NCBI GenBank assembly: GCA_029959325.1
Contig: JASCPF010000005.1
Coordinates: 36,449 to 100,448 of the forward strand
DNA: 64,000 nt
Direction: 5' to 3'
Source: Microbacteriaceae bacterium PS02068
Lineage (GTDB): Bacteria > Actinomycetota > Actinomycetes > Actinomycetales > Microbacteriaceae
In this document: positions 52,751-61,238 of the stretch, one piece after another
Layout of the letters: the number at the start of each line of letters is the position of its first letter
Numbering within the stretch: the first letter of the stretch is position 1
The notes under the pieces: generated by a model
Database searches by the model: none
The model's input: only the letters and a program-made list of their open reading frames with translations
What the model was told of the DNA's origin: nothing
Program-made: the position numbers and the translations under genes

Positions 52751-54660
52751 GCGCGGCGTGCGGCTGCGAGCACGACGAGCCTGAGACCGCAGTCGGCGAA
52801 GAGGCCGAGGAGGCGGAGCGCCCCTGGTGGCGGGACCGCGGGATCATGGTCCCGGTCTTCTCCGGTGTGGCGTTCCTCACCGGTCTGGCGCTGGAGTGGT
52901 CCGGGATGGAGATCCCTGCGCTGGTGCTGTTCTGGATCGGCCTGCTGCTGGGCGCGTCGACGTTCACGCCGGGCGCGATCCGGAACCTCTTCAAGGGCAA
53001 GCTCGGCATCGGGCTGCTGATGACCATCAGCGCGGTCGGCGCGGTGATCCTCGGCTACGTCGAGGAGGCCGCAGCGCTGGCATTCCTGTACTCGATCGCC
53101 GAGGCGCTGGAGGACAAGGCGATGGACCGTGCCCGCGGCGGGCTGCGGGCACTGCTCAAGCTCGTCCCGGAGACCGCCACCATCCGCCGCGACGGCGTCT
53201 CGGTCGAGGTCGCCGCGAAGGATCTGGCTGTCGGGCAGCTGATGTTGGTGCGGCCGGGTGAGCGGATCGCGACCGACGGCGTCGTCCGCACGGGACGTTC
53301 CAGCCTGGACACGTCCGCGATCACCGGGGAGTCGATCCCGGTCGAGGTCGAACCCGGCGATGCCGTCTCCGCCGGCGCAATCAACACCGCCGGGGCACTG
53401 GAGGTCGAAACGACCGCGGCAGGCACCGACAACTCACTGACCACGATCGTCGACCTCGTGGAGAAGGCTCAGGCGGAGAAGGGCGACCGCGCCCGCCTCG
53501 CCGACCGCATCGCCCGCCCTCTCGTCCCGGGCGTGCTGATCCTCGCCGCCCTGGTCGCGATCATCGGCTCGCTGCTCGGCGACCCGGAGCTGTGGATCAC
53601 CCGCGCCCTGGTCGTGCTGGTCGCGGCATCGCCCTGCGCACTGGCGATCTCCGTGCCGCTGACCGTGGTCGCGGCGATCGGCTCGGCGAGCAAGTTCGGC
53701 GTGATCATCAAGTCCGGTGCCGCGTTCGAGCGGTTCGGCGTGATCCGCCACGTCGCCGTCGACAAGACCGGCACCCTCACCCGCAACGAGCCCGCCGTCA
53801 CCGCCGTCCTCACCGTGGACGGTGTGAGCGAGGCGGAGGCGCTGGCGTGGGCGGCCGCTCTGGAGCAGCACAGCACCCACCCCCTCGCCGCCGCGATCAC
53901 CGCCGCAGCGCCGGATGCCCCTGCGGCGGAGGGCGTGACCGAGCAGGCCGGGCACGGCATCGAGGGCGAGCTCGCCGGCGCGCGGATCACCGTCGGCAGC
54001 CCGCGCTGGCTCGACGCCGGGACCCTCGGCGACCGGGTCGCGGGGCTGGAGGAGCAGGGCATGACAGTCGTGATCGTCCACCGCGGCGGCGTCCCGGTCG
54101 CCGCGATCGGCGTCCGCGACGAGCTGCGCCCCGAGGTCCCTGAAGTGGTCCGCACCCTCGCGACCCAGGGCATCGGGGTGACCATGCTCACCGGCGACAA
54201 CGCCCGCACCGCCCGCGCCCTCGCTGCGCATGCAGGGATCGATGACGTCCGCGCCGAGCTGCGCCCCGAAGACAAGGCCGCCGCGATCGCAGAGCTCGGT
54301 GCGAAGGGGCCGGTCGCGATGATCGGCGACGGCATCAACGACGCCCCTGCGCTGGCCGCCGCGGACATCGGGATCGCGATGGGCGCGACGGGCTCCGACG
54401 CCGCGATCGAGTCGGCCGACGTGGCCTTCACCGGTCACGATCTGCGGCTTCTCCCGCGCGCGTTCGCCCATGCCCGTCGGGGGCGGCACATCATCAACCA
54501 GAACATCATCCTGTCGCTGCTGATCATCACCGCCCTGCTCCCGCTCGCCCTCTTTGGCGTCCTGGGGCTTGCGGCAGTGGTGCTGGTGCACGAGATCGCC
54601 GAGGTGATCGTGATCCTCAACGGCCTGCGCGCCGCGTCGACGCGGAAGGCAAGCACGTGA
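52747..54660 (+). CDS. P1B ATPase with SPC motif, cadmium/lead type
   Basis: This 637-residue metal pump has a short Cys/Asp-containing N terminus (CGCEHDEPE), the TGES motif, transmembrane Ser295-Pro296-Cys297 (ASPCALAIS), DKTGTLT, STHPLAAAI and GDGINDAP. A late HEIAEVIVILNGL segment also appears. SPC is the signature of the P1B-4 group. Adjacent to a CmtR-like gene, as with M. tuberculosis ctpG, it most likely exports Cd(II), Pb(II) or Co(II). The GTG start at 52747 overlaps the repressor stop. Confidence 0.93.
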   Translation: MSAACGCEHDEPETAVGEEAEEAERPWWRDRGIMVPVFSGVAFLTGLALEWSGMEIPALVLFWIGLLLGASTFTPGAIRNLFKGKLGIGLLMTISAVGAVILGYVEEAAALAFLYSIAEALEDKAMDRARGGLRALLKLVPETATIRRDGVSVEVAAKDLAVGQLMLVRPGERIATDGVVRTGRSSLDTSAITGESIPVEVEPGDAVSAGAINTAGALEVETTAAGTDNSLTTIVDLVEKAQAEKGDRARLADRIARPLVPGVLILAALVAIIGSLLGDPELWITRALVVLVAASPCALAISVPLTVVAAIGSASKFGVIIKSGAAFERFGVIRHVAVDKTGTLTRNEPAVTAVLTVDGVSEAEALAWAAALEQHSTHPLAAAITAAAPDAPAAEGVTEQAGHGIEGELAGARITVGSPRWLDAGTLGDRVAGLEEQGMTVVIVHRGGVPVAAIGVRDELRPEVPEVVRTLATQGIGVTMLTGDNARTARALAAHAGIDDVRAELRPEDKAAAIAELGAKGPVAMIGDGINDAPALAAADIGIAMGATGSDAAIESADVAFTGHDLRLLPRAFAHARRGRHIINQNIILSLLIITALLPLALFGVLGLAAVVLVHEIAEVIVILNGLRAASTRKAST

Positions 54661-54814
54661 CCGCGCAGGACGTCGCCGCCGCGTGACGGCTTGATCCGGG
54701 ACCATGCGGATGACCTTTAGATTTCACATCAGAGTTCGCGCGCGTTGATCGGCGACTTGCCTGCTGGCTAGGGGCCTATCGGGCGGGCCGTATGCCGGGG
54801 TCTAATGGCCATGA

Positions 54815-55135
54815 TCATTTGGTTCCGGTTTCCCTTCGCCTCGGGTCTGTCTTCGTTATGGTCGGGCGAAGGGGCGGGCAGCAGTCGGGGTCGTTTTCGC
54901 GGCGGTGTCGCCTGGCACGCGCTGTCATCACGATGCTTGCAACCACCGCGAGGATCAGGAGTGCGGCACCGCCCGTGATCACCCACGGGTTGCGGAGGAG
55001 GGTGCCGATCCCTGTGATCGTGCCTCCGACGACGAGAAGTGGAAGGAGGGCGCAGCAGCCGACCACGAGCAGTGCGGCGACGGCCCCAAGGAGCAGGCCA
55101 CGGCCGCCTCGCTGGTCGTCCTGGTTGGGAGGCAT
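54815..55135 (-). CDS. Small membrane protein, MerT-like Cys pairs
   Basis: This 106-residue protein has two membrane segments (near residues 13-36 and 46-66). A CC pair lies in the first one (VGCCALLPLL) and a second pair lies in the cytoplasmic tail (DPDCCPP). Paired vicinal Cys residues are the hallmark of mercuric transporters such as MerT/MerF, and the gene lies 28 bases after the merB remnant in the mercury module. It may import Hg(II) for MerA. Sequence similarity to MerT is weak, so this is an inference. Confidence 0.7.
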   Translation of the reverse strand: MPPNQDDQRGGRGLLLGAVAALLVVGCCALLPLLVVGGTITGIGTLLRNPWVITGGAALLILAVVASIVMTARARRHRRENDPDCCPPLRPTITKTDPRRRETGTK

Positions 55136-55163
55136 TGGTGTTCTGTCCTCTCGTGGTGCCGTC

Positions 55164-55522
55164 TCAGCAGCAGGTCTCGGGACCGCAGCAGCTTCCAGAC
55201 AGTTCGTCGGCACTGGTCCGGGGGCGCTCGAGCATCTCGGTGATCAGGGTGCTGCCAACCTCGAAGGCATCGGCGACCGTGAGGATTTGGGCCATCGGGT
55301 GTTCCGTGAGCCATCCGGCGGCGTCCTCGCGGGAAGCGAAGTAGTGGACCTGGTTGCAGAACGAGGAGCGAATCGAGTGCATGGCCTCGGGGCTGACCAA
55401 GGACACCACCGCGGTCGCCGGTTCCACGCTAGTGACACCGGCGGTCGAGTCGACGGTGACGCGGATCGTGTCGCCGCTGGCCGGGGAGATCGATTCGACC
55501 CGGGCGGGCCGATCGAGGAGCG
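55164..55522 (-). pseudogene. merB: Organomercurial lyase MerB, N-terminally truncated
   Basis: From about LLDRPARVES the frame matches the C-terminal half of MerB (about 215 residues when complete), including AVVSLVSPEAMHSIRSSFCN and the Cys (SFCN) that corresponds to Cys159. The N-terminal part with catalytic Cys96 and Asp99 is absent, and upstream bases encode the end of merA. No good start precedes the fragment. It should be inactive. The C terminus has an extra CCGPETCC. Confidence 0.85.
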
Positions 55523-55570
55523 GGCGAGGCTCCAGTTTCTGATGGGGTGGATCCGCTGTCTGGCGCGCGG

Positions 55571-56995
55571 TCAGGCGCAGCAGGACAGCATCGACACATC
55601 GGTGGTGAAGGCCTTGGCGACGATCCGGATGCCTTCGGCCGTGGTCAGGTACGGGGCCCACGCGTCGGCGACCTCGGTGATGGTCTTGCCGAGGATGTGG
55701 ACACCTGCGGCGGCGAGTTCGCCGGCGTCCTTGGCGACCGCGGTCAGGCCGAGGATCTCGCCGGTGTCCGCGTTGGCGACCATCTTGATGAACCCGCGGG
55801 TGTCCCGGTTCACCAGCGCGCGGGGCACGTACTCCAGTGGCAGGACACGGCAGTCGCAGCGGATCCCGGCCGCGATGACCTCCTTCTCGGTCATCCCGAC
55901 CGCGCCGACGGCAGGGCTCGTGAATGTGACCCGCGGCATCCGCGTGTAGTCGACCGACGTGCTGGCGTCAGTGAAGGCGTTCTCGGCGACCAACGTGCCG
56001 TGCCGGGCTGCGACGTAGACGAACTCGGGGTGCCCGGTGACATCCCCAGCCGCCCAGACGCGAGGGTTGGAGGACTGCAACTGGTCGGTGACCACGACCT
56101 CTCCGGCCGCGCCGGTCTTCACTTGCACGGTCTCGAGGTTGAGCCCGTCGGTGACCGGGGCGCGGCCGAGCGCGACGAGGATCTCGTCGGCACGGAACTC
56201 CTGCACGCCGCCCGAGACCTCGGCCGCGGCGACGATCTGGCCGGTGCCCGGGTCGCGGGTGACGCGGGTGGGGATGGCGCGGCGGACCACTCGGATGCCC
56301 TCGTCGGCGAAGATTTCCTGCAACGCCTTGGAGACTTCCGGCTCCTCCTTCGACGCCAGCCGGGACCTCACCAGCAGAGTCACCTTCGAGCCGAGCCGGG
56401 CGAACAACTGTGCCATCTCCAGCGCCACATAGCCCCCGCCGAGCACCAGCAGCGAGTCAGGCACCTCGGACAGCTCCATCGCCGACGTCGAGGTGAGAAA
56501 GTCGACGCCGTCCAGCCCCTCGATGGCAGGAGCCCACGGGCGGGAGCCTGTGGCGATGAGGTAGTGGGCGGCCTCGATGGTTTCGACGGTGCCGTCCGCG
56601 GCGGTGACCTCGAGGACCGACGCATCCGGCGTGCCGGCGAACGCCGCCTCGCCCTGGCGGACCGGCCAGCCGTAGGCTTCTGCCACGTCGATGTACTTCT
56701 CACTCCGCATCGCCTCGACCAGGTCCTGCTTGCCACCCACCAGCCCGTGCATGTCTACCGGGCCAGCGGTGGCGGCGATCCCCGGGAACCGGGAGCCCGC
56801 ATCCGCGGCCACGTGGCGGGCCTCGGCGGCCGCGAGCAGCGCCTTGGACGGAACGCACCCCGTGTTCACGCACGTGCCGCCCAACGTGCCGCGCTCGATC
56901 ATCACCACCGACTTTCCCAGTGTGGTGGCGCGGATCGCCGCGGCGAATGCCGCGCCACCCGACCCAATCACGGCCAGATCAAACCTCGATGGCAT
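55571..56995 (-). CDS. merA: Mercury(II) reductase
   Basis: This 474-residue flavoprotein of the pyridine nucleotide-disulfide family has an FAD motif (VIGSGGAAFAAAI), redox Cys42 and Cys47 (GGTCVNTGCVPSK), an NADPH motif (LVLGGGYVALEMAQ) and the C-terminal Hg-binding pair Cys472-Cys473. The N-terminal HMA (NmerA) domain is absent, as in many actinobacterial MerA proteins. It reduces Hg(II) to Hg(0). The ATG at 56995 lies 46 bases after the predicted -10 of the MerR-type promoter. Confidence 0.96.
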   Translation of the reverse strand: MPSRFDLAVIGSGGAAFAAAIRATTLGKSVVMIERGTLGGTCVNTGCVPSKALLAAAEARHVAADAGSRFPGIAATAGPVDMHGLVGGKQDLVEAMRSEKYIDVAEAYGWPVRQGEAAFAGTPDASVLEVTAADGTVETIEAAHYLIATGSRPWAPAIEGLDGVDFLTSTSAMELSEVPDSLLVLGGGYVALEMAQLFARLGSKVTLLVRSRLASKEEPEVSKALQEIFADEGIRVVRRAIPTRVTRDPGTGQIVAAAEVSGGVQEFRADEILVALGRAPVTDGLNLETVQVKTGAAGEVVVTDQLQSSNPRVWAAGDVTGHPEFVYVAARHGTLVAENAFTDASTSVDYTRMPRVTFTSPAVGAVGMTEKEVIAAGIRCDCRVLPLEYVPRALVNRDTRGFIKMVANADTGEILGLTAVAKDAGELAAAGVHILGKTITEVADAWAPYLTTAEGIRIVAKAFTTDVSMLSCCA

Positions 56996-57041
56996 CCTTA
57001 TTCCTCCCTGGACATCTTGGAACATCCCGCTGATACACTCA

Positions 57042-57072
57042 TCATGAACCTTCCACCACAGGGGAAGGTCAA
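57042..57072 (-). promoter_or_regulatory. MerR-type promoter of merA
   Basis: On the minus strand TTGACC (57067-57072) and TCATGA (57042-57047) are separated by exactly 19 bases, the overlong spacer that MerR proteins need to distort. Within the spacer CCTTCC and GGAAGG are inverted, matching a MerR operator. merR lies divergently at 57111. Confidence 0.82.
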
Positions 57073-57110
57073 GCACGAAATTTGCGACCAGCGAAAAGGG
57101 GGGGCGGGGA

Positions 57111-57500
57111 ATGCGGATCGGAGAGCTCGCCGACGCGGCCGGCACCACGGCGAAGACGTTGCGGTTCTACGAGGACCAGGGGCTCCTGCCGCCGGCCGGG
57201 CGCACGCCCAGCGGCTACCGCAACTACACCGCCGAGACCATCGCCCGAATCGACTTCATCCACCGCGGCCAAGCCGCTGGACTCACCCTCGCCCAGATCC
57301 AGCAGATCCTCCACATCCGCGACCACGGCCAAGCGCCCTGCAGCCACGTCCGCGACCTCCTCGACGCACGCCTCACCGATATCGACCAGCAGCTCAGGCA
57401 GCTCCACGACCTGCGCGACACCCTCGCCGGGCTCCGCGACCAGGCCGAGCACGTCGAGCCCGACACGTGCAGCTCGGATCAGGTCTGCCGCTATCTGTAG
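57111..57500 (+). CDS. merR: MerR family mercury-responsive regulator
   Basis: This 129-residue protein has a winged-helix N terminus (MRIGELADAAGTTAKTLRFY), a dimerisation helix, and Cys77, Cys120 and Cys126 in the three positions that bind Hg(II) across the MerR dimer (APCSH, DTCSSDQVC). It is divergent from merA across a 19-base-spacer promoter. The ATG follows GGGGCGGGGA. It should repress and activate the mer genes. Confidence 0.93.
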   Translation: MRIGELADAAGTTAKTLRFYEDQGLLPPAGRTPSGYRNYTAETIARIDFIHRGQAAGLTLAQIQQILHIRDHGQAPCSHVRDLLDARLTDIDQQLRQLHDLRDTLAGLRDQAEHVEPDTCSSDQVCRYL

Positions 57501-57574
57501 CCAAGCCCGGGGGTCTGTCCGATAATTCAGGCAGTCCCACTGGAGGCGCAAGCGTAGCGGGAGGCCATTGGTGC

Positions 57575-59530
57575 TCAGGTCGAGGTTGAGCGCAGCGCGG
57601 GATAGTCGGACCATTCGCCCCCGGAGAGGCGTGCCCAGGCGGCAGCTGATGACGCCGTGATGCCGAGCAGGTCGGACACGATTCGAGGATGCAGTTGTCG
57701 GGTGAGGTCCATCAGCGCGGTGACACGAGCGCTGCCGGCGAGGAGTCCTTCTTGACGGAGTCGACGGCTGAGCGGCCCGGGGGTGATCGGTCGGCCCGGG
57801 TTCCTGCCCGGGAAGAGCCAAGTGTCGGAGCGGTTGCCGTCGAGCAGCTGGACCATTGCTTCGGCGAGGACTTCGGGCAGCTCGATCGGTTCAGTTCCGA
57901 CCGTCAGCGTCATGGGGCGCGCGGTCGTATCGACTTGTGCGCGGGTGATCGCTGCGATGCGGGTCAGGTGGAGCCCGTAGAACAGGACGAGCAATCCGCT
58001 GACTCGCGTCACGGGATCCATGTCGTCTCGCGTGATGAACGCGCGTGCCATCGTCCACCGATGGTCGGCGGCGTAGTCGCGCCCTTCGAGGCGATGGCTG
58101 CGGAACTCGACCCGGAGGCGGCTCAGGCGGTGCCGTCGCAGCCACCGGGTGAACGGCGCGAGGGCATCCCGTTGTGAGGGCGAACCGGTGAGGAAGCCGT
58201 CGAGAGATCGCTGCGGGTATGTCGTCAGCGTTTCGCCGCTCGCGCGGATCTGCTGCAGGAGGGCCGCGCACCGCTTCAGCGCCGCACGCACCTTCTGATA
58301 GGTGGAGCCGGATCGGACGGCCGTAGCTGGTCTGCCCCTGAGTGATCTGCCCGACGGCAGCAGCTCCCAGGTGCAGTACCGCCGTAGGAGGAGCCGGTCC
58401 TCGGGATGGGGGACGGTCGGAAGCCACCGTTGGAACCAGTGCTCGAACCTCGCCGCTTGGATGTCGAAATCGGGCAGCACGCCTGAGCGGATGAGGAGCG
58501 AGAGCAGGAATGCCACGGACTGGCCGGCGTGCGCTCTGGTCATGATCGCGTCCGCGGTGAGGGGCAGCGTGCCATCGGCGAGCTCACGGAGGACGACCGC
58601 ACAGCGGCTCTTGTACAGCCACCGCTCGAGGGAGATCGCACTGCCGTGGTGCGTCACCAGATACTCCGCGAGCGGGTGCAGCTCGGGGCGGATCTCTCCG
58701 CTGTCGTCAGCAAGCAGTTGCTGGATGGCGATAGGTCGCCGGCACTCTACGCATAGCCGGTGCTTGCGCACCTCTTCGATCGTCCCGCATCCCGGGCATG
58801 CCATCGTCACGGGAGCTCCTGCGCACTCGGCGCAGACCTTGTGCCCATTCATGAAGCCAGTGAGGAACACCTTCCGCCCGCACTCCGGGCACGGCTGGGG
58901 GCGTCGCATCGCGTAGTAGCAGCGGGCGCAGACCCGTCGGCCGTCCAGGTGCGTCGCTACGCGGCCCGGCTCCCCGCAGAGCTCGCACATCTTGACCGGC
59001 GCGGTGTAGCACGCGAGACAGACGAGCGCGGGGCGACGGACGATAATCGTGGCGTTCTGCCCGCATCGCGAGCAGTCGCCGAACGACCGCGGATCGGCTC
59101 GCCAGCAGTCCCGGCAGAACCGTTGCCCATCGACGGTGCGCTGCACGGGCTGAACTCGTCCGCATCTGGCACACGCGACCGATCGGGCATTCCGTTCACA
59201 GCGCGAGCAGTGGCGACCGCCGGTCTGCGTCTTGTGAGGCATCCGAACGGCACGTCCACAGGAATCGCATGTAGGCAAGACGACCCGCCCGGCACCCTCG
59301 TTCACGAGAGCGTGGGCCAGATCCTGCACCGTCACCGGTACGTTCCGGTGTCGCCCTTCGAGGACTCCAGGTTGTTTGAGGAGTGCGAGTTCGAGACGCC
59401 GTTGGGTGAGCGGCACGGGTGCGACTTCAGCCACGATCTCAACAAGGCGCTCCACCGGGATCTCCGGCGCGATCGCGTGGACGAGCCCGGCGACCTCAGC
59501 AACCCTGGGCTCCTGCGGAGGCTTCGCCAC
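57575..59530 (-). CDS. Zinc-ribbon array protein with degenerate tyrosine-recombinase-like C terminus
   Basis: This 651-residue protein has about 85 N-terminal residues without a recognised domain, then twelve CxxC knuckles (CDSC, CSRC, CARC, CRDC and others) within about 190 residues, enough for six zinc ribbons. Its C-terminal half resembles a tyrosine recombinase: GLHLTRIAAITRAQVD is the Arg segment and HPRIVSDLLGITA the late His/LLGH-like segment, with a late Tyr in WSDYPALR. The HxxR box is poor. It shares an operon with the XRE and truncated recombinase genes. It is probably a recombination partner or a degenerate integrase. Confidence 0.78.
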   Translation of the reverse strand: MAKPPQEPRVAEVAGLVHAIAPEIPVERLVEIVAEVAPVPLTQRRLELALLKQPGVLEGRHRNVPVTVQDLAHALVNEGAGRVVLPTCDSCGRAVRMPHKTQTGGRHCSRCERNARSVACARCGRVQPVQRTVDGQRFCRDCWRADPRSFGDCSRCGQNATIIVRRPALVCLACYTAPVKMCELCGEPGRVATHLDGRRVCARCYYAMRRPQPCPECGRKVFLTGFMNGHKVCAECAGAPVTMACPGCGTIEEVRKHRLCVECRRPIAIQQLLADDSGEIRPELHPLAEYLVTHHGSAISLERWLYKSRCAVVLRELADGTLPLTADAIMTRAHAGQSVAFLLSLLIRSGVLPDFDIQAARFEHWFQRWLPTVPHPEDRLLLRRYCTWELLPSGRSLRGRPATAVRSGSTYQKVRAALKRCAALLQQIRASGETLTTYPQRSLDGFLTGSPSQRDALAPFTRWLRRHRLSRLRVEFRSHRLEGRDYAADHRWTMARAFITRDDMDPVTRVSGLLVLFYGLHLTRIAAITRAQVDTTARPMTLTVGTEPIELPEVLAEAMVQLLDGNRSDTWLFPGRNPGRPITPGPLSRRLRQEGLLAGSARVTALMDLTRQLHPRIVSDLLGITASSAAAWARLSGGEWSDYPALRSTST

Positions 59531-59536
59531 CGCGGC

Positions 59537-59872
59537 CTACTTCGAGCGCGGGCGACGGATCGTGGCCCGCACGGGCCGCAGATCGCCGATCGCACCCCGC
59601 GTCGCCTCTTCACCCACCGCGACCGGGGCCGCAGCCTCCCGGCGGGTGACCTGCACGAGGTCGTCGAGCGAGCACTCCAACGCGTCGCACAGCGCGGCGA
59701 GCACGTCGATGCGAACCCGCTGCGGTGCTTGCGTCACCAGTCGGTACACCTGTTCCCGGGACAGGTCGACGCCCCGCTCCTCGAGCAACGGCTTCAGCTT
59801 GGAGGTCTGGAAGATCCCGCGCGAGGCCATCACGCTGCGGAGGCTCCATGCGGTCTCGAGCTCAACGGTCAT
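59537..59872 (-). CDS. XRE family helix-turn-helix protein
   Basis: This 111-residue protein has one Cro/CI-type helix-turn-helix (LKPLLEERGVDLSREQVYRL and the recognition helix after VTQAPQRVRIDVLAALC) and a basic tail (RATIRRPRSK). It lies between the truncated recombinase gene (11-base overlap) and the zinc-ribbon gene (6 bases apart). This resembles the recombinase-HTH-zinc-ribbon order seen on actinobacterial islands. It may act as excision control. Confidence 0.87.
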   Translation of the reverse strand: MTVELETAWSLRSVMASRGIFQTSKLKPLLEERGVDLSREQVYRLVTQAPQRVRIDVLAALCDALECSLDDLVQVTRREAAAPVAVGEEATRGAIGDLRPVRATIRRPRSK

Positions 59873-60165
59873 CTGCTTCTCCTTCGATGAGGGCCTTCAA
59901 TGCGTCCGCGAGTACCCGGTTCTTGAAGTCCGAGCTGACGGAGGCGTAGATCGAGGTCGTCGAAGCATGCATGTGCCCGACCTGCTCCTGGACGAATCGG
60001 TCGGCGTAGCCGAACTCGAGCAGGTGCGTCACGTACGAATGCCGGAGGCTGTGCAGAGTCAGGGCCTTTGACAAGCCGGCCTCGTCCCGCAGCTCCGCGA
60101 ACCGCCGGTCGAGATAGCCGGCCGACAGTCGGGTGCGGCGTTCCGTCACCCACAGCGCGTCAAGA
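59862..60165 (-). pseudogene. Site-specific tyrosine recombinase, N-terminally truncated
   Basis: The last about 95 residues of a phage-type integrase remain: HSLRHSYVTHLLEFG (the HxxR box), VGHMHASTTSIYAS with the Tyr nucleophile, and a C-terminal helix. The N-terminal domains and the first catalytic Arg are gone. Upstream of about 60155 the complementary strand begins response-regulator coding, so the two genes are fused back to back by a deletion or recombination. It cannot be active. Confidence 0.8.
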
Positions 60166-60615
60166 CGGTATCCACGCCACCCGCGCAATTGTCGACGGCG
60201 GGCTGCGGAGCCGCGTGATCGTACTCACGACGTTCGACTTGGACGAGTACGCCTTCGGGGCACTCCGCGCGGGGGCGAGTGCGTTCCTCGTCAAAACTGC
60301 GACACACCAAGAACTCGTGGACGCCGTACGCGTCGTCGCTCGAGGCGATGCCATCGTGACGCCCCGCATCACACGGCAGCTCATCGACGCCTACACCGGC
60401 CGCGACCAGCCCGTCCCGGGCGGACAGGGCCTCTCGGTTCTGTCCCCCCGAGAACGCGACGTTTTCAACGCGATCGCGCTCGGCCTCTCCAACGGCGAGA
60501 TCAGCCAGGCACTGCATCACCCGCAACGGTGAAGACGCATATCAACCGAATCTTCGCCAAGCTCGGCGTCCGCGACCGCGTGCAGGCTGTGATTCTTGCC
60601 CACCAGCTCGGGTAG
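60155..60615 (+). pseudogene. LuxR-type response regulator, truncated and frameshifted
   Basis: The frame starts in the middle of a receiver domain (DGIHATRAIVDGG, then VIVLTTFDLDEYAFGALRAG and the Lys of FLVKTATHQEL). It continues to an LuxR helix-turn-helix (LSPRERDVFNAIALGLSNGE), shifts by one missing base near 60515, and ends ATVKTHINRIFAKLGVRDRV in the next frame. The N-terminal third with the phosphorylated Asp is absent. It abuts the truncated recombinase at about 60155. Confidence 0.85.
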
Positions 60616-60720
60616 ACCATCGGTGGTCAAGCGAACTGATGCGCGAACGCGACGGGGCTGAGCCCTAGACGCCGCGGTGCCGAAGTGAGACACTTCTCTG
60701 TTCTACTTCGGGAGGTCACC

Positions 60721-61161
60721 ATGGGCGACGATGAACCGGCGGTCGATTGGGAAGGCGTCATCCGCGAGATGATCACGCGTGCGACCGAGGCGGCGCCCAC
60801 CGAACCGGGCGTCTACAAGATGCCGTGCGGTGAGTGTGTGGTCGATTTCTTCATCACCGCTGAGGGCGAGGAACGCTGGCTCGTCGCCGGGGACGACCGC
60901 TCCTACACTCGTGAGACCGTCGCGATCGCCCGTCACGGAGACCACCCCTGGGAGCGTCTCTACACGCTCGCTGACGCGGCAAGGGAAGTGGCGCGAGTCG
61001 CCGCCGCGAACGGCGGCGACATCGACCGAGTACTCGAGGAGCTGGTCGAAGCAATCGACGACCGCGAGGTCGAGCGGGTGGTGCGTGAGCGGGATGGCAT
61101 GAGCGGTGAACCGCTCGAGGATCTGGCGGCGCGCTTCGGGGTCGACCTCGATGATCTCTAG
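60721..61161 (+). CDS. Conserved hypothetical protein
   Basis: This 146-residue acidic protein has GGGAGG upstream of the ATG. It contains VYKMPCGECVVDFFITAEGE, then EERWLVAGDDRSY, and an acidic, helical C terminus with VERVVRERDGMSGEPLEDL. I recognise no family. The C-terminal pattern of charged residues suggests a helical hairpin. It is isolated between the response-regulator remnant and the phosphoesterase gene. Coding is supported by codon use, ribosome site and length. Confidence 0.7.
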   Translation: MGDDEPAVDWEGVIREMITRATEAAPTEPGVYKMPCGECVVDFFITAEGEERWLVAGDDRSYTRETVAIARHGDHPWERLYTLADAAREVARVAAANGGDIDRVLEELVEAIDDREVERVVRERDGMSGEPLEDLAARFGVDLDDL

Positions 61162-61238
61162 GAACATCTACACCCGTCTAGCGAAACGATAGATATCCCT
61201 AGATTTCTCGAGGGCCACGCTCATCGAAGGAGGCCGGT

